In this document: piece by piece, positions 5,830 through 15,150 of the stretch
Layout of the letters: each line of letters opens with the position of its first letter
Numbering within the stretch: the stretch's first letter is position 1
From: an uncultured Gammaproteobacteria bacterium
GTDB lineage: Bacteria > Pseudomonadota > Gammaproteobacteria > UBA9214
Direction of reading: 5' to 3'
Assembly (NCBI GenBank): GCA_905480305.1
Contig: CAJQPV010000030.1
Span: 1 to 22,150 of the forward strand
DNA length: 22,150 nt
Notes under the pieces: model-generated
Database searches by the model: none
Told to the model about the DNA's origin: nothing
What the model saw: only the letters and a program-made list of their open reading frames with translations
Program-made: the position numbers and the translations under genes

Positions 5830-7341
5830 TCAGGCGGAGTTATACATGTCGATCACTTCGTCATCGTTATTTCTGCGTTCGTCCTTGGCCGCATCACTGC
5901 GTGAGGACTGCAGTATATTCAGATAATTCTCATCAATATCGCCGGTGATGTAGTTGCCAGTAAAAACCGAATCGTCAAATCCGTCAATATCCGGCCTGCC
6001 TTTCCTGACAGCCTCTATCAGGTCCTCAAGGTCCTGAAACAGCAACCAGTCAGCCCCGATTTCCCGGCACACCTCTTCGTCTGTACGGCCATGTGCAATC
6101 AACTCATCGCTGTTGGGCATATCTATGCCGTATACATTCGGAAATCGTACCGGCGGCGCAGCAGAAGCAAAGTACACTTTTTTCGCACCCGCCTCTCTCG
6201 CCATTTCGATAATCTGGGATGATGTTGTGCCACGTACGATTGAATCATCCACCAGCAAGACATTTTTACCGTTGAATTCAAGATCAATGGCATTCAGCTT
6301 TTGACGAACCGATTTTTTTCGCTGCTGCTGCCCTGGCATGATAAAGGTACGCCCGATATAGCGATTCTTTATAAACCCCTCACGGTATTTCAGGCCCAGG
6401 TTGTTAGCCAGTTGCAGCGCTGAGGTGCGGCTGGTATCCGGAATAGGGATGACTACATCAATATCGTGATCAGGTCGTACCCGGCGTATCTTGTCAGCGA
6501 GTTTCTCACCCATGCGCAAGCGCGCCTTGTAGACCGACACATCGTCGATAATGGAATCGGGACGTGCCAGATAAACGTATTCAAAAATACACGGCTTGAC
6601 TAACGGATTTTCCGCGCATTGCCGGGTATGCAACTGTCCATCAAGCGTGATAAAGACAGCTTCACCAGGTGCCACATCACGCACCAGCTCATAACCCAGG
6701 CCATCAAGAGCAACACTTTCAGAGGCCATCATATAGTTGGTGCCTTGCGGTGACTCCTGCTTGCCAAAAACGAGCGGACGAATACCGAAGGGATCCCGAA
6801 ACGCAACCACACCATACCCGGTAATCATGGCAACGGCTGCATAGGCACCCTGGCAACGTTTATGCACACCGGCCACCGCACTGAATACGTCATCAACCTT
6901 CATTTTCAGCTTGCCCTGTTGTTGTAACTCATGGGCAAGCACATTCAGCAGGATTTCCGAGTCTGAATCGGTATTGATTTGGCGCAGATCGTCCTGAAAC
7001 AGCTCCTGCTTTAATTTGTCTGAATTCGTCAGGTTGCCATTGTGTGCCAGGCTGATTCCGTACGGTGAATTGACATAGAATGGCTGCGCTTCGGCAGAAC
7101 TTTCGCAACCGGCAGTCGGATAGCGCACATGACCGATTCCCATGTTGCCGTACAGTCGCAACATATGACGGGTATGAAAAACGTCACGCACCAGCCCGTT
7201 ATTCTTGCGCAGGTGCAAGCGCCCGCCTTCACAGGTGATGATACCTGCCGCATCTTGCCCGCGATGTTGCAGCACAGTCAGCCCATCATAAATCGCCTGA
7301 TTTACAGGGCTGCGCGCAACCATACCAATAATGCCACACAT
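5830..7341 (-). CDS. purF: Amidophosphoribosyltransferase
   Basis: First committed enzyme of purine synthesis: transfers the glutamine amide to PRPP to give 5-phosphoribosylamine. 503 residues (E. coli 505). The protein begins MCGIIG, so removal of Met exposes the N-terminal nucleophile Cys that hydrolyses glutamine. The glutaminase domain includes HVRYPTAG and HNGNLTN; the phosphoribosyltransferase domain includes the PRPP loop [14 protein letters not shown] (361-374). The gene follows cvpA with only 15 bases between them, with GGAAA about 8 bases before the ATG; the cvpA-purF pairing is widely conserved. No PurR-type operator was seen upstream. Confidence 0.97.
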   Translation of the reverse strand: MCGIIGMVARSPVNQAIYDGLTVLQHRGQDAAGIITCEGGRLHLRKNNGLVRDVFHTRHMLRLYGNMGIGHVRYPTAGCESSAEAQPFYVNSPYGISLAHNGNLTNSDKLKQELFQDDLRQINTDSDSEILLNVLAHELQQQGKLKMKVDDVFSAVAGVHKRCQGAYAAVAMITGYGVVAFRDPFGIRPLVFGKQESPQGTNYMMASESVALDGLGYELVRDVAPGEAVFITLDGQLHTRQCAENPLVKPCIFEYVYLARPDSIIDDVSVYKARLRMGEKLADKIRRVRPDHDIDVVIPIPDTSRTSALQLANNLGLKYREGFIKNRYIGRTFIMPGQQQRKKSVRQKLNAIDLEFNGKNVLLVDDSIVRGTTSSQIIEMAREAGAKKVYFASAAPPVRFPNVYGIDMPNSDELIAHGRTDEEVCREIGADWLLFQDLEDLIEAVRKGRPDIDGFDDSVFTGNYITGDIDENYLNILQSSRSDAAKDERRNNDDEVIDMYNSA

Positions 7342-7356
7342 AGGTTATTTCCGGAT

Positions 7357-7854
7357 TCAGGCGTAGCTAATATTGTCGGCAATTTCCGCAGGCAGGAAAC
7401 TCCGCATCCACACGGCAAAGTTTTCAAAATAGCCAAGAAACTGTGAATCCTGCCACCAGGGATCCTGTGGCAAGGGTGTTAATCCGGCAAGCAACACCAG
7501 AATTGCCACGATGACCGCGCCACGTGCGACACCAAAAATAACGCCCAGCATTTTATCTGTGCCTGTCAGTCCGGTCTTGTCTACCAGTTTACCTGCCAGG
7601 TAATTAACCAGGGCACCGATCAACAGTACAGAGATGAAGAGAATGGCAAACGCGGCCACCTTTTGAGCAGAAGGCACTGCAATCCATTGAGACAACACGG
7701 TGGCCAGCTCTTCATAGAAGGCCATCGCCACCCACAGCGCTATCAGCCAGCTCACCAGCGCCAGCGCCTCCTTCACAAAGCCGCGAAACAGGCTGAGAAT
7801 CGCAGATAATGCGATCAGTGAAATTATCACTACATCAATCCAGGCAATTGCCAT
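7357..7854 (-). CDS. cvpA: CvpA family inner-membrane protein
   Basis: 165 residues with four predicted membrane segments, at about residues 6-24, 30-50, 64-88 and 102-124, and a polar C-terminal tail ending in DNISYA. The N-terminal WIDVVIISLIALSAILSLFRGFVKE pattern, with Arg and Gly after the first helix, is typical of the family. CvpA was named for colicin V production in E. coli; its exact role is unsettled, and it has been tied to envelope stress and bile tolerance. It is the usual partner of purF and the two should be co-transcribed. AGAGGT lies 4 bases before the ATG. Confidence 0.93.
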   Translation of the reverse strand: MAIAWIDVVIISLIALSAILSLFRGFVKEALALVSWLIALWVAMAFYEELATVLSQWIAVPSAQKVAAFAILFISVLLIGALVNYLAGKLVDKTGLTGTDKMLGVIFGVARGAVIVAILVLLAGLTPLPQDPWWQDSQFLGYFENFAVWMRSFLPAEIADNISYA

Positions 7855-7922
7855 AGCTACCTCTTACGTGTCCAGCCAGCATTTACCAGCCTGTTTATTA
7901 AAGTGTGGTATCCAGAAGTGTC

Positions 7923-7951
7923 ATTTTACCAGATATGGCGGGCACTGCCAT
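7923..7951 (-). promoter_or_regulatory. Candidate promoter for cvpA-purF
   Basis: Minus-strand ATGGCA (7951-7946), a 17-base spacer and TAAAAT (7928-7923, five of six to TATAAT) lie in the 125-base gap between dedD and cvpA. The gap holds no gene, and no clear terminator was seen. The -35 match is four of six. Confidence 0.4.
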
Positions 7952-7979
7952 GAAGTTTTATTACCGACAGCGGCGTCAT

Positions 7980-8594
7980 CTAGCCGGGATATTCAACAAC
8001 CATCCCCTTCAGCTGTTGCCCGGATTTGAGACTGGCAGCCTGTTTCTCGGCATCTGCACGTGTCGCTGACGGCCCTACCAGCACCCTGTAGGCGCGCTTG
8101 TTACCAATCTCGATTTCTTGCAATTTTGCCTTGAAACCACTCGCAACCAGCCGGTCTTGCAGGCCTTTTGCATTCATTTCCTGCCCGAAACTACCCACCT
8201 GTACGAACCAGCCCTTGAACGATTTTGATAGCGCAGCAGCAGATGGCGCTGGTTTTGCCGGCGGCCTCGTCGTTGTTTCACTCTTGACCGGTTTAGTGGC
8301 AGGCGCCGGTGGCGCTGCAACAGGCTTGATGGTTTTTGTAACAGGCTGCTCGCCGGTTAGCGGCGTTTCTTCAACTTCAACTTCAGTGGCAGCCGGTTGT
8401 TCGTCAACTTGCACAGGCGGTGGCAGCACCAGCTCCATATCCGCACGGTAATCCAGTTGTGGCTTGTCCGGCAGACTGTGGCTGCGTGGCGTCCATTCAT
8501 CATCAGGACCTTCAAGAATTATCGGTATAAAAATAACCGCCAGTGAGACAAGCACAACCGCGCCAATCAGTCTTTGTTTCAATATTTGCTCCAT
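7980..8594 (-). CDS. dedD: DedD-like SPOR-domain protein
   Basis: 204-residue inner-membrane protein. A short cytoplasmic N-terminus is followed by one transmembrane helix (about 9-28). A Pro/Ala/Thr/Val-rich periplasmic linker spans about 30-125, and a C-terminal SPOR domain covers about 127-204 (KGWFVQVGSFG, then YRVLVGP). SPOR domains bind denuded glycan strands at the septum, and DedD helps cell constriction in E. coli. The folC-dedD-cvpA-purF order is the standard gammaproteobacterial one. It starts 49 bases after folC ends and terminates with TAG. Confidence 0.92.
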   Translation of the reverse strand: MEQILKQRLIGAVVLVSLAVIFIPIILEGPDDEWTPRSHSLPDKPQLDYRADMELVLPPPVQVDEQPAATEVEVEETPLTGEQPVTKTIKPVAAPPAPATKPVKSETTTRPPAKPAPSAAALSKSFKGWFVQVGSFGQEMNAKGLQDRLVASGFKAKLQEIEIGNKRAYRVLVGPSATRADAEKQAASLKSGQQLKGMVVEYPG

Positions 8595-8643
8595 GTTAAA
8601 TCCGGAATCCCCGCCCGAAACCGTTTTTCAGCTGTGCGCCTGA

Positions 8644-9909
8644 CTATACATGACTTTCCAATGCTTCTGCCACAGTCACAAAGGAGCCGGTGACGACAAT
8701 CCTGTCTCCGCTGCAGGCATCGGATTGAGCCTGCCGAAGTGCGGCGGCCGTATCCGGAAAACAGTGCACCTTGCCGTCAGCTGGCAGGCAACCCATTCGC
8801 CCTCGCAGACTGGCGGCCGGCAAACCGCGATCGCTGCCAGGCGTAACGAGATACCAGTAGTCAATTACCTCCTCCAGCGCCCTGGTGAACTGTTCAACAT
8901 CCTTATCATCCAGCATTCCAAGTACCAGGAAATTTTCACCCGTGACCGGGTTGTCACGGAGAACCCGGGTCAGACGTCCGGCACTGGCGGTATTATGTGC
9001 CACATCAAAAACCAGTTCGACTGCACCGCTGAATATCTGGCAACGCCCGTCCAGCTTCACTGCTTGCAGCCCCTGTTCCATGGCCTCCCGGCTTACCGGG
9101 TATTTATCTGCCAGCACCTCCAGCACCATCAGCACTCCGGCAGCATTATCAAGCTGGTGTTGCCCCGCCAGTGCAGGTAATGGCAACTCCTTAATACTAC
9201 TGCTAACACCTTGCCAGCTCCAACTGGCCCCCGAACGCTGATAGCAATATTCTGCGCCCAGGCAATACCAGTTCGCTTTCAGTTCACGAGCCCTGTTTTC
9301 AATACTGTCTGGCGGGTTCGCATCTGAGCATATTGCCGGACGAGCAGCGCGTAGAATACCGGCTTTCTCAAATCCGATCGATTCCCGGTCAGTACCCAGC
9401 CAGGCACTGTGGTCGATGTCAATCGAGGTGATCAGCGCAACATCACTGTCCAGAATATTCACCGCATCAAGACGCCCACCCAGTCCGACTTCCAGTATTA
9501 CGATACCCGGTGATCGCTGTTTGAACAGTTGCAGGGCAGCCAATGTTCCAAATTCAAAATACGATAAACTGACAGAGCCACGGGCGCTATCAACAGCTGC
9601 AAACGCCGAACACAGTGAGAGGTCATCAATCTGCTGCCCGTTTATGCGAATACGCTCGTTGTAACGCTGTAAATGCGGTGAAGTATAGGTACCGGTTTGG
9701 TAGCCGGCAGCCAGCAGCACCGACTCAAGCATTGCCACACTGGAACCCTTGCCATTGGTCCCGGCAACCGTGACAACAGTAAAATCAGGCTGCCGCAACT
9801 GCAGTCGATCGGCAACGCTGGCGACGCGCTCCAGCCCGAGGTCTATTTTGTGCGGATGCAGGGTTTCCTGCCATGCAAGCCAGTCAGAGAGAGTATTAAA
9901 ACGTGGCAT
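8644..9909 (-). CDS. folC: Bifunctional folylpolyglutamate synthase/dihydrofolate synthase
   Basis: Mur-ligase family enzyme that adds glutamate to dihydropteroate and to folates, using ATP in the cytosol. 421 residues (E. coli 422). The N-terminal IDLGLERV block, the P-loop AGTNGKGSS (49-57), TSPHLQRYNERIRING, YFEFGTLAAL, EVGLGGRLDAVN, TSIDIDHSAWLG and VFDVAHNTAS are all present. The start is supported by alignment with E. coli FolC, but no Shine-Dalgarno is visible: eight T bases (minus strand) precede the ATG directly, after a terminator-like hairpin. Ends with TAG. Confidence 0.95.
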   Translation of the reverse strand: MPRFNTLSDWLAWQETLHPHKIDLGLERVASVADRLQLRQPDFTVVTVAGTNGKGSSVAMLESVLLAAGYQTGTYTSPHLQRYNERIRINGQQIDDLSLCSAFAAVDSARGSVSLSYFEFGTLAALQLFKQRSPGIVILEVGLGGRLDAVNILDSDVALITSIDIDHSAWLGTDRESIGFEKAGILRAARPAICSDANPPDSIENRARELKANWYCLGAEYCYQRSGASWSWQGVSSSIKELPLPALAGQHQLDNAAGVLMVLEVLADKYPVSREAMEQGLQAVKLDGRCQIFSGAVELVFDVAHNTASAGRLTRVLRDNPVTGENFLVLGMLDDKDVEQFTRALEEVIDYWYLVTPGSDRGLPAASLRGRMGCLPADGKVHCFPDTAAALRQAQSDACSGDRIVVTGSFVTVAEALESHV

Positions 9910-9985
9910 AAAAAAAACCGGTCAAGGCTGCTTTTTGATGCTCAGGCGTGAACAGGTTCAGGCTGATAAAAAGATGCTGCCGGTT
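9910..9985 (-). terminator. Terminator-like structure immediately before folC
   Basis: On the minus strand, AACCGG (9985-9980) pairs with CCGGTT (9921-9916), and an inner CTTTTT/AAAAAG helix may add to the stem. Eight T (9917-9910) follow and run straight into the folC ATG. The loop is long and contains the near-palindrome TGAACAGGTTCA (9949-9960). It could terminate or attenuate accD read-through into folC; the long loop makes this uncertain. Confidence 0.3.
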
Positions 9986-9995
9986 ATTCGAATTT

Positions 9996-10868
9996 TCAGT
10001 CAGCTGCTGCTGTAGAGGGTTGATCTGTCAGCATGGCAATCAGGCTGCCAATTTTTTCACTCATTTCGCGGCGATCAACGATCATGTCAATTGCACCATG
10101 TTCCAGCAAAAATTCGCTGCGTTGAAAACCTTCAGGGAGTGTTTCACGTACGGTTTGCTCTATAACCCGCGGGCCGGCAAACCCGATCAGCGCCCGCGGC
10201 TCAGCAATATTCAGGTCACCCAGCATCGCGAAACTGGCAGAGACTCCGCCCATTGTCGGGTCGGTGAGAACAGAAATATAAGGAATGCCTGCTTCTGACA
10301 ACTTTGCCAGTGTGGCACTGGTCTTGGCCATTTGCATCAGGGAAAACAACGCCTCCTGCATGCGTGCGCCACCACTGGCTGAAAAACAGATCAGCGGCCA
10401 TCTGTTTTTCAGGCAAAGTTCTGCTGCCCTGACAAAACGCTCGCCAACGACCGCACCCATGGAACCGCCCATGAATCTGAACTCGAAGGCCAGTGCTACA
10501 ACCGGCAAGCCCTGCAAAGTACCTTGCATGGATACCAGCGCATCTTTCTCACCGGTAGCCTTCTGTGCTGCATTCAGGCGATCGCGGTATTTCTTGCTAT
10601 CCCTGAATTTGAGTACATCAACCGGTTCCAGGCCGGCATCAAGCTCCTTCTGGGAACCATCATCAAGAAACATCTGTAACCGCAGACGCGCACCTATGCG
10701 CATATGGTGACTGCACTTCGGACAGACATCAAAATTTCTTTCCAGCTCGGAGCGGTACAGAACCGCTGCACAGCTGTCACATTTGATCCACAGCCCCTCG
10801 GGCACGGTACCTTTGTTACCGCCGACGGTGCGAATCTTTGAGGGGACAAGTTTGCTAAACCAGCTCAT
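9996..10868 (-). CDS. accD: Acetyl-CoA carboxylase carboxyltransferase subunit beta
   Basis: Beta half of the carboxyltransferase that makes malonyl-CoA in fatty-acid synthesis; it pairs with AccA, which is not in this window. 290 residues. The N-terminal zinc ribbon has Cys30, Cys33, Cys49 and Cys52 (WIKCDSC and VCPKC). The crotonase-fold body includes [49 protein letters not shown] and [12 protein letters not shown]. trpA-accD-folC adjacency is conserved in Gammaproteobacteria. A 45-base gap after trpA contains only a small hairpin; the ribosome site is weak. Confidence 0.97.
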   Translation of the reverse strand: MSWFSKLVPSKIRTVGGNKGTVPEGLWIKCDSCAAVLYRSELERNFDVCPKCSHHMRIGARLRLQMFLDDGSQKELDAGLEPVDVLKFRDSKKYRDRLNAAQKATGEKDALVSMQGTLQGLPVVALAFEFRFMGGSMGAVVGERFVRAAELCLKNRWPLICFSASGGARMQEALFSLMQMAKTSATLAKLSEAGIPYISVLTDPTMGGVSASFAMLGDLNIAEPRALIGFAGPRVIEQTVRETLPEGFQRSEFLLEHGAIDMIVDRREMSEKIGSLIAMLTDQPSTAAAD

Positions 10869-10913
10869 ATTATGGATTGTACCTGTTCATCTGTTACGAC
10901 AGGAACCCCGTCG

Positions 10914-11723
10914 TCAGGACGTTTTATCAATCGCCGCACGCAGCTCGGACACGGTTGCCGCCAGTGTGGAGGGAATCCGGTCTGGCTGGTCAGCAAGGGC
11001 GGCCAGTTGGCTGACCAGCACGCTGCCAACAATTACCGCATCTGCAATCCTGGCTACCTGGGCGGCCGATTCTCCGTCACGAATACCAAATCCCACTCCG
11101 ACGGGCAGATCGGTATATTTTCTTAGCTCATTGAGCTTACTGGAAACTGAAGACACATCAAGGTGACTGGCACCGGTCACACCCTTGAATGATACGTAGT
11201 AAATAAACCCGCTGGCGATCTCACTGACCTTGCGCATGCGGGACTCGTCACTGGTCGGTGCCAGCAAAAAGATGCTGTCAATGTCGACGGCCTTCATGGC
11301 CGCGCTAAAATCTGTTGCCTCTTCCGGAGGCAAATCGACTGTCAATATGCCATCAACACCTGCTGCGGCGGCGGCGCTTGCAAATTCAGTGTATCCCCAG
11401 ACCTCAACAGGGTTAAGGTAGCCCATCAGGATGACCGGTGTAGTCGTGTCCTGCTGACGGAATTCACGCACCATATCGAGCACCTGGTGCAAGCTGACGT
11501 GGTGGCTGAGCGCACGTTCGCAGGCGGCCTGAATCACAGGCCCGTCTGCCATAGGATCAGAAAATGGCACCCCGAGTTCCAGCAAATCTGCGCCGGCTGC
11601 GACCATCGCATGCAGTAAAGGGACGGTGACATCCGGCTGCGGGTCTCCGGCAGTGACAAACGGAATTAATGCCTTGCGATTTTGTGATTTCAGTTCCGCA
11701 AAACGTACTTCAATCCGGCTCAT
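10914..11723 (-). CDS. trpA: Tryptophan synthase alpha subunit
   Basis: Cleaves indole-3-glycerol phosphate to indole and glyceraldehyde 3-phosphate; indole is channelled to TrpB. 269 residues (E. coli 268). Both catalytic acids are present at their classic positions: Glu49 ([11 protein letters not shown]) and Asp60 (MADGPVIQ). [10 protein letters not shown], the [14 protein letters not shown] segment and the phosphate-binding [10 protein letters not shown] are intact. Its ATG overlaps the trpB stop as ATGA (11720-11723), so translation is coupled. Confidence 0.97.
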   Translation of the reverse strand: MSRIEVRFAELKSQNRKALIPFVTAGDPQPDVTVPLLHAMVAAGADLLELGVPFSDPMADGPVIQAACERALSHHVSLHQVLDMVREFRQQDTTTPVILMGYLNPVEVWGYTEFASAAAAAGVDGILTVDLPPEEATDFSAAMKAVDIDSIFLLAPTSDESRMRKVSEIASGFIYYVSFKGVTGASHLDVSSVSSKLNELRKYTDLPVGVGFGIRDGESAAQVARIADAVIVGSVLVSQLAALADQPDRIPSTLAATVSELRAAIDKTS

Positions 11724-12943
11724 AACTTGATACCCTCAAGTGCCGCGACGGTGTTTACATCCTTGTCACCCCGACCAGACAGGTTCACTACAATGATCTG
11801 CTCCTTGTCCATGCCGGCAGCAAGCTTTTCCGCATAGGCCAGCGCATGGCTGGTTTCCAGCGCCGGCATAATGCCTTCAGTACGTGTCAGTGAGTGAAAT
11901 GCGCTCATAGCTTCTGAATCTTTAATAGCAACGTAGGTGGCACGACCACTGTCTTTCAGCCAGGCGTGCTCCGGACCGACCCCCGGGTAATCCAGCCCTG
12001 CCGAGATTGAATGTGTTTCGATAATCTGCCCGTCACGATCTTCCATCAGGTAAGTACGATTGCCATGCAACACACCCGGACTGCCGGCGCATAACGGTGC
12101 CGCATGCCGTCCTGTTTCCACGCCGTCTCCACCCGCCTCCACACCGTAAATCGCGACCTCGTTATCTTCAATAAACGGATGGAACAGCCCGATTGCGTTG
12201 GAGCCGCCGCCGACGCAGGCAACCAGCGCGTCCGGTAAACGCCCTTCCATCGCCAGAATTTGCTGTCGCGTTTCGCGCCCTATAATAGCCTGGAAATCCC
12301 GTACCATGGCCGGATACGGATGCGGACCGGCAACGGTACCGATAATGTAAAAGGTGTTGTCAATATTGGTGACCCAGTCGCGCATGGCTTCATTCAGGGC
12401 ATCCTTCAATGTCCTGGAGCCCGATTCAACCGATACCACGGTGGCTCCCAGCAAGCGCATGCGATACACATTGATCGCCTGGCGCTCTATGTCTTCGGCG
12501 CCCATGTACACCACGCACTCTACGCCCATACGGGCCGCGACAGTTGCCGAGGCGACGCCATGTTGTCCGGCTCCGGTCTCGGCAATAATGCGGGTCTTGC
12601 CCATGCGCCTGGCAAGCAGTGCCTGCCCGACGGTATTGTTGATCTTGTGAGCACCGGTATGGTTGAGATCCTCACGCTTCAGGTAAATACGCGCACCGCC
12701 AATCATGGAGCTCCAGCGTTCTGCAAAATACAACGGCGACGGCCGCCCGACAAAATGTGCCAGATCCCGATCAAGCTCAGCCTGGAATTCCGGATCACAC
12801 ATATATTTCTGATAGGCCGCATTCAGTTCATCCAGCGGTGCCATCAGCGTCTCCGATACAAAGCGCCCGCCGTATTTACCAAAGTGCCCGCGCTCGTCTG
12901 GAAGCGCGCTGGAAGATGCTGTGTTATCAGCCGCGTTGGTCAC
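11720..12943 (-). CDS. trpB: Tryptophan synthase beta subunit
   Basis: PLP enzyme that condenses indole with serine to tryptophan. 407 residues. [16 protein letters not shown] carries the PLP Lys100; [18 protein letters not shown] (phosphate cup) and YPGVGPEH are present. The start is GTG (12943) with a strong AAGGAG 9 bases upstream (12958-12953), inside the end of trpF. The trpF stop lies within trpB, an overlap of 17 bases. The N-terminal extension of about 20 residues before FGKYGGRFV is slightly longer than in E. coli. Confidence 0.97.
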   Translation of the reverse strand: MTNAADNTASSSALPDERGHFGKYGGRFVSETLMAPLDELNAAYQKYMCDPEFQAELDRDLAHFVGRPSPLYFAERWSSMIGGARIYLKREDLNHTGAHKINNTVGQALLARRMGKTRIIAETGAGQHGVASATVAARMGVECVVYMGAEDIERQAINVYRMRLLGATVVSVESGSRTLKDALNEAMRDWVTNIDNTFYIIGTVAGPHPYPAMVRDFQAIIGRETRQQILAMEGRLPDALVACVGGGSNAIGLFHPFIEDNEVAIYGVEAGGDGVETGRHAAPLCAGSPGVLHGNRTYLMEDRDGQIIETHSISAGLDYPGVGPEHAWLKDSGRATYVAIKDSEAMSAFHSLTRTEGIMPALETSHALAYAEKLAAGMDKEQIIVVNLSGRGDKDVNTVAALEGIKL

Positions 12944-13559
12944 TGTTCATTACTCCTTTCAAAAAAGCTGCAATTTTGTCAGCGGACTTGATACCTTTTG
13001 ATGACTCAACTCCACTGCTGACATCGACAGCGTAAGGGCGGGTTGTATGAATCGCCTGTGCTACGTTTGCAGGTGTCAGACCGCCTGCGAGAATCACCGC
13101 AGCGGGCGGATGTTCTGGCACCTGTTTCCAGTCAAAGGTCACACCACCCCCGCCATGCGTTTGCGGCTGCGCTGCATCCAGTATAAACCCCGAAGCATCA
13201 GGATAACCGTGCATGCATGACAAAACATCAACATCATCAGCAACTGCAATTGATTTTATGAATGGTACCCCAAACTGGTTGCATTTATCATTGGTCTCAC
13301 TGCCGTGAAACTGCAGCAGCCCCAGGGGAACACCAGCCAGCGTTGATCTGACCTCATCAGGCTCAGGATTAACAAACAAGCCCACGATGGTTACCAATGG
13401 AGCAACCACAGCCGTGATGGCGCGTCCCTGCTCGATTGTTATGGCACGCGGGCTGGCAGCATAGAAAACCAGCCCAAGCGCGTCGGCGCCATGGTCAACT
13501 GCAGCGCGCGCATCTTCTACACGGGTAATACCGCAAATTTTAACGCGGGTACGCTGCAT
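12927..13559 (-). CDS. trpF: Phosphoribosylanthranilate isomerase
   Basis: Amadori isomerase of tryptophan synthesis: phosphoribosylanthranilate to CdRP. 210 residues from ATG 13559, giving [13 protein letters not shown], the usual family N-terminus, with the catalytic Cys9. An in-frame TTG at 13613 would add 18 residues unlike the family and was not used. GAGGA lies about 10 bases before the ATG. Other marks are [31 protein letters not shown] with the catalytic Asp, [10 protein letters not shown] and VDVSSGVE. TrpF is separate from TrpC here, as in Pseudomonas, and overlaps trpB. The 125 bases upstream hold no visible Trp-codon leader peptide. Confidence 0.95.
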   Translation of the reverse strand: MQRTRVKICGITRVEDARAAVDHGADALGLVFYAASPRAITIEQGRAITAVVAPLVTIVGLFVNPEPDEVRSTLAGVPLGLLQFHGSETNDKCNQFGVPFIKSIAVADDVDVLSCMHGYPDASGFILDAAQPQTHGGGGVTFDWKQVPEHPPAAVILAGGLTPANVAQAIHTTRPYAVDVSSGVESSKGIKSADKIAAFLKGVMNSDQRG

Positions 13560-13684
13560 CAACGTCTGGTCCTCAAGCGAATAAGGGAATAAAGCTACTA
13601 GCCTGCATGACAATCGGGCCGATCAGGACAGCACTACAAATGTAACAGATAAAGGCTACTGTAGTGAAGCGAGCCACTATTAAC

Positions 13685-14464
13685 TCACACGAAGGCAGGC
13701 ACCCGGGAGCTTGCGGGTAAGCCAAATTGCCGAGGATAGCGGACAGCCACCAGATACAGCCCTCCCGGCGGGCCGTTCATGCCACTGAGTCGGCGGTCTT
13801 TTGCCTCAAGCACCTCGGCTACCCAGCCCGGCGACTGCTGGCCGCGCCCAACAGCGATTAGCACACCGGCGATGCAACGCACCATATGGTGCAGGAAAGC
13901 ATTGGCCATTACATCAAGGTAGATAAAGTCACCGCTAGCAGATACTTCAAGGTGAGAGATGGTGCGCACCGGACTGTGGGCCTGGCAGGCCACCGCCCGA
14001 AAAGAGGTAAAGTCGTGTTCACCGCGCAGGTAGCTGGCAGCGGTTTGCATGCTGACGACATCAAGTTGCGCATATATCGGACAGACACGGTTCCTCAGCA
14101 AGGGAGAATTTACCCGGTGGTTATGAATGATGTAGCGATAGTGCCTCTCGGTAGCACCAAAACGGGCATGAAACGACGCGTCTACCGGATGCGCCCACTG
14201 TACCCTGACATCTTCAGGCAAATGAGCGTTGGCACCCCGCCGCCAGCCATCCATGGCACGCGCTGCTTCAGAATCAAAATGAACCACCTGTCCGGTCGCA
14301 TGAACCCCGGTATCGGTGCGGCCGGCACACACCACCTCGACCGGGTGATCGGCAACGACTGACAGTGCTTTCTCTACGCAGGCCTGCACCGTGCGACCCT
14401 CAGGCTGACGTTGCCAGCCAAAAAAATCGCTGCCGTCATATTCGATGCCAAGTGCAATACGCAT
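13685..14464 (-). CDS. truA: tRNA pseudouridine synthase A (positions 38-40)
   Basis: Converts U38-U40 in the anticodon arm of tRNAs to pseudouridine. 259 residues. The N-terminus MRIALGIEYDGSDFFGWQRQ and the catalytic AGRTDTGVHA with Asp51 are diagnostic; FHARFGATERHYRY, LRGEHDFTSFRA and FLHHMVRCIAG follow. Ends with TGA. It starts 16 bases after the EcfT-like gene, so they probably share a transcript. fimV-truA-trpF is the usual gammaproteobacterial order. Confidence 0.97.
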   Translation of the reverse strand: MRIALGIEYDGSDFFGWQRQPEGRTVQACVEKALSVVADHPVEVVCAGRTDTGVHATGQVVHFDSEAARAMDGWRRGANAHLPEDVRVQWAHPVDASFHARFGATERHYRYIIHNHRVNSPLLRNRVCPIYAQLDVVSMQTAASYLRGEHDFTSFRAVACQAHSPVRTISHLEVSASGDFIYLDVMANAFLHHMVRCIAGVLIAVGRGQQSPGWVAEVLEAKDRRLSGMNGPPGGLYLVAVRYPRQFGLPASSRVPAFV

Positions 14465-14480
14465 TATCAGGAACAGTCAC

Positions 14481-15149
14481 TCAGATACTCAGATAAACAG
14501 CGGCACCCAGACCGGCAGGAATCAACCATTGCCAAAAAGGCGGCGTCTCGGGTGTCGGCACATCTATCACCTCGCCTGCAGACCGGTCTGCCCTGTCGAG
14601 CACGCTTCGGTAGAGTGCGCGTGCTGCCAGACCCAGAGTTTCCAGGCTGTAGTCTTGTAAAGGCCGCTGTTTCAATGCGTCGCTGACAAGCAGCTGGACC
14701 TTTGTAACCGCTTCAAGTGTCAGCAGAATACGTACCGCAAGGCGGCTACGCGCAGTTTCTGTGGTCACTGGACTGATGGCCTGCATAATAGCGGGCAGCA
14801 ACTCGCTGCGACTGGTCAGTTGCAACAGCAGGTGAACAGCTGCGACAATCAGCAGCAAGGAAAATATGCGTAACAGCCCAGTAAAAACACCTTCGGAAGT
14901 TGGCGACCAGGCGCCCATAAACGGGAACAAGTCATTGCCCGGCGTCCACCAGCCATAGACCAGCAGAATCGCCAGCAGCAACCAGCGCAGTCTTAAAGTC
15001 ATCTGTAGCAAGCTGGCCAGCCCCGGAAAGCCGGTAACTGAATACAGCACCAGCAGCAAGCCGGTCCCGGTCGCCAAAAACAAAGGCCTGGCGAACGCCA
15101 GGCCAACAATAAAAACGAGTAACGCTGAAATCCTTATAAGTGGATGCAC
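14481..15149 (-). CDS. EcfT/CbiQ-like membrane protein, orphan
   Basis: About 222 residues, very hydrophobic at the N-terminal half: predicted membrane segments at roughly residues 5-22, 26-44, 54-72, 88-112 and near the C-terminus (about 203-220). Between the last two lies a long amphipathic region rich in Arg and Leu (SRLAVRILLTLEAVTKVQLL, later LAARALYRSVLDRADRS). This layout resembles the T component of energy-coupling factor transporters (CbiQ family), whose coupling helices bind ATPases. No ATPase or substrate-binding S subunit lies nearby, so transport is not established. Start: GTG 15149, one base after the fimV stop, suggesting termination-reinitiation; an in-frame TTG at 15158 inside fimV is the alternative. 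No clear ribosome site. Confidence 0.7.
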   Translation of the reverse strand: MHPLIRISALLVFIVGLAFARPLFLATGTGLLLVLYSVTGFPGLASLLQMTLRLRWLLLAILLVYGWWTPGNDLFPFMGAWSPTSEGVFTGLLRIFSLLLIVAAVHLLLQLTSRSELLPAIMQAISPVTTETARSRLAVRILLTLEAVTKVQLLVSDALKQRPLQDYSLETLGLAARALYRSVLDRADRSAGEVIDVPTPETPPFWQWLIPAGLGAAVYLSI

Positions 15150-15150
15150 A

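Noticed and set aside
7855..7979. PurR operator before cvpA-purF
   Set aside because: No match to the ACGCAAACGTTTGCGT-type palindrome was found in the gap; only a candidate promoter is visible.
10896..10914. Hairpin after the trpA stop as intrinsic terminator
   Set aside because: ACGACGGG and CCTGTCGT form a stem with a 3-base loop, but no T tract follows and accD lies on the same strand just downstream; at most it stabilises or pauses RNA.
13560..13684. Possible Trp attenuator leader before trpF
   Set aside because: No short frame with tandem Trp codons and no terminator hairpin with T tract was seen in these bases.
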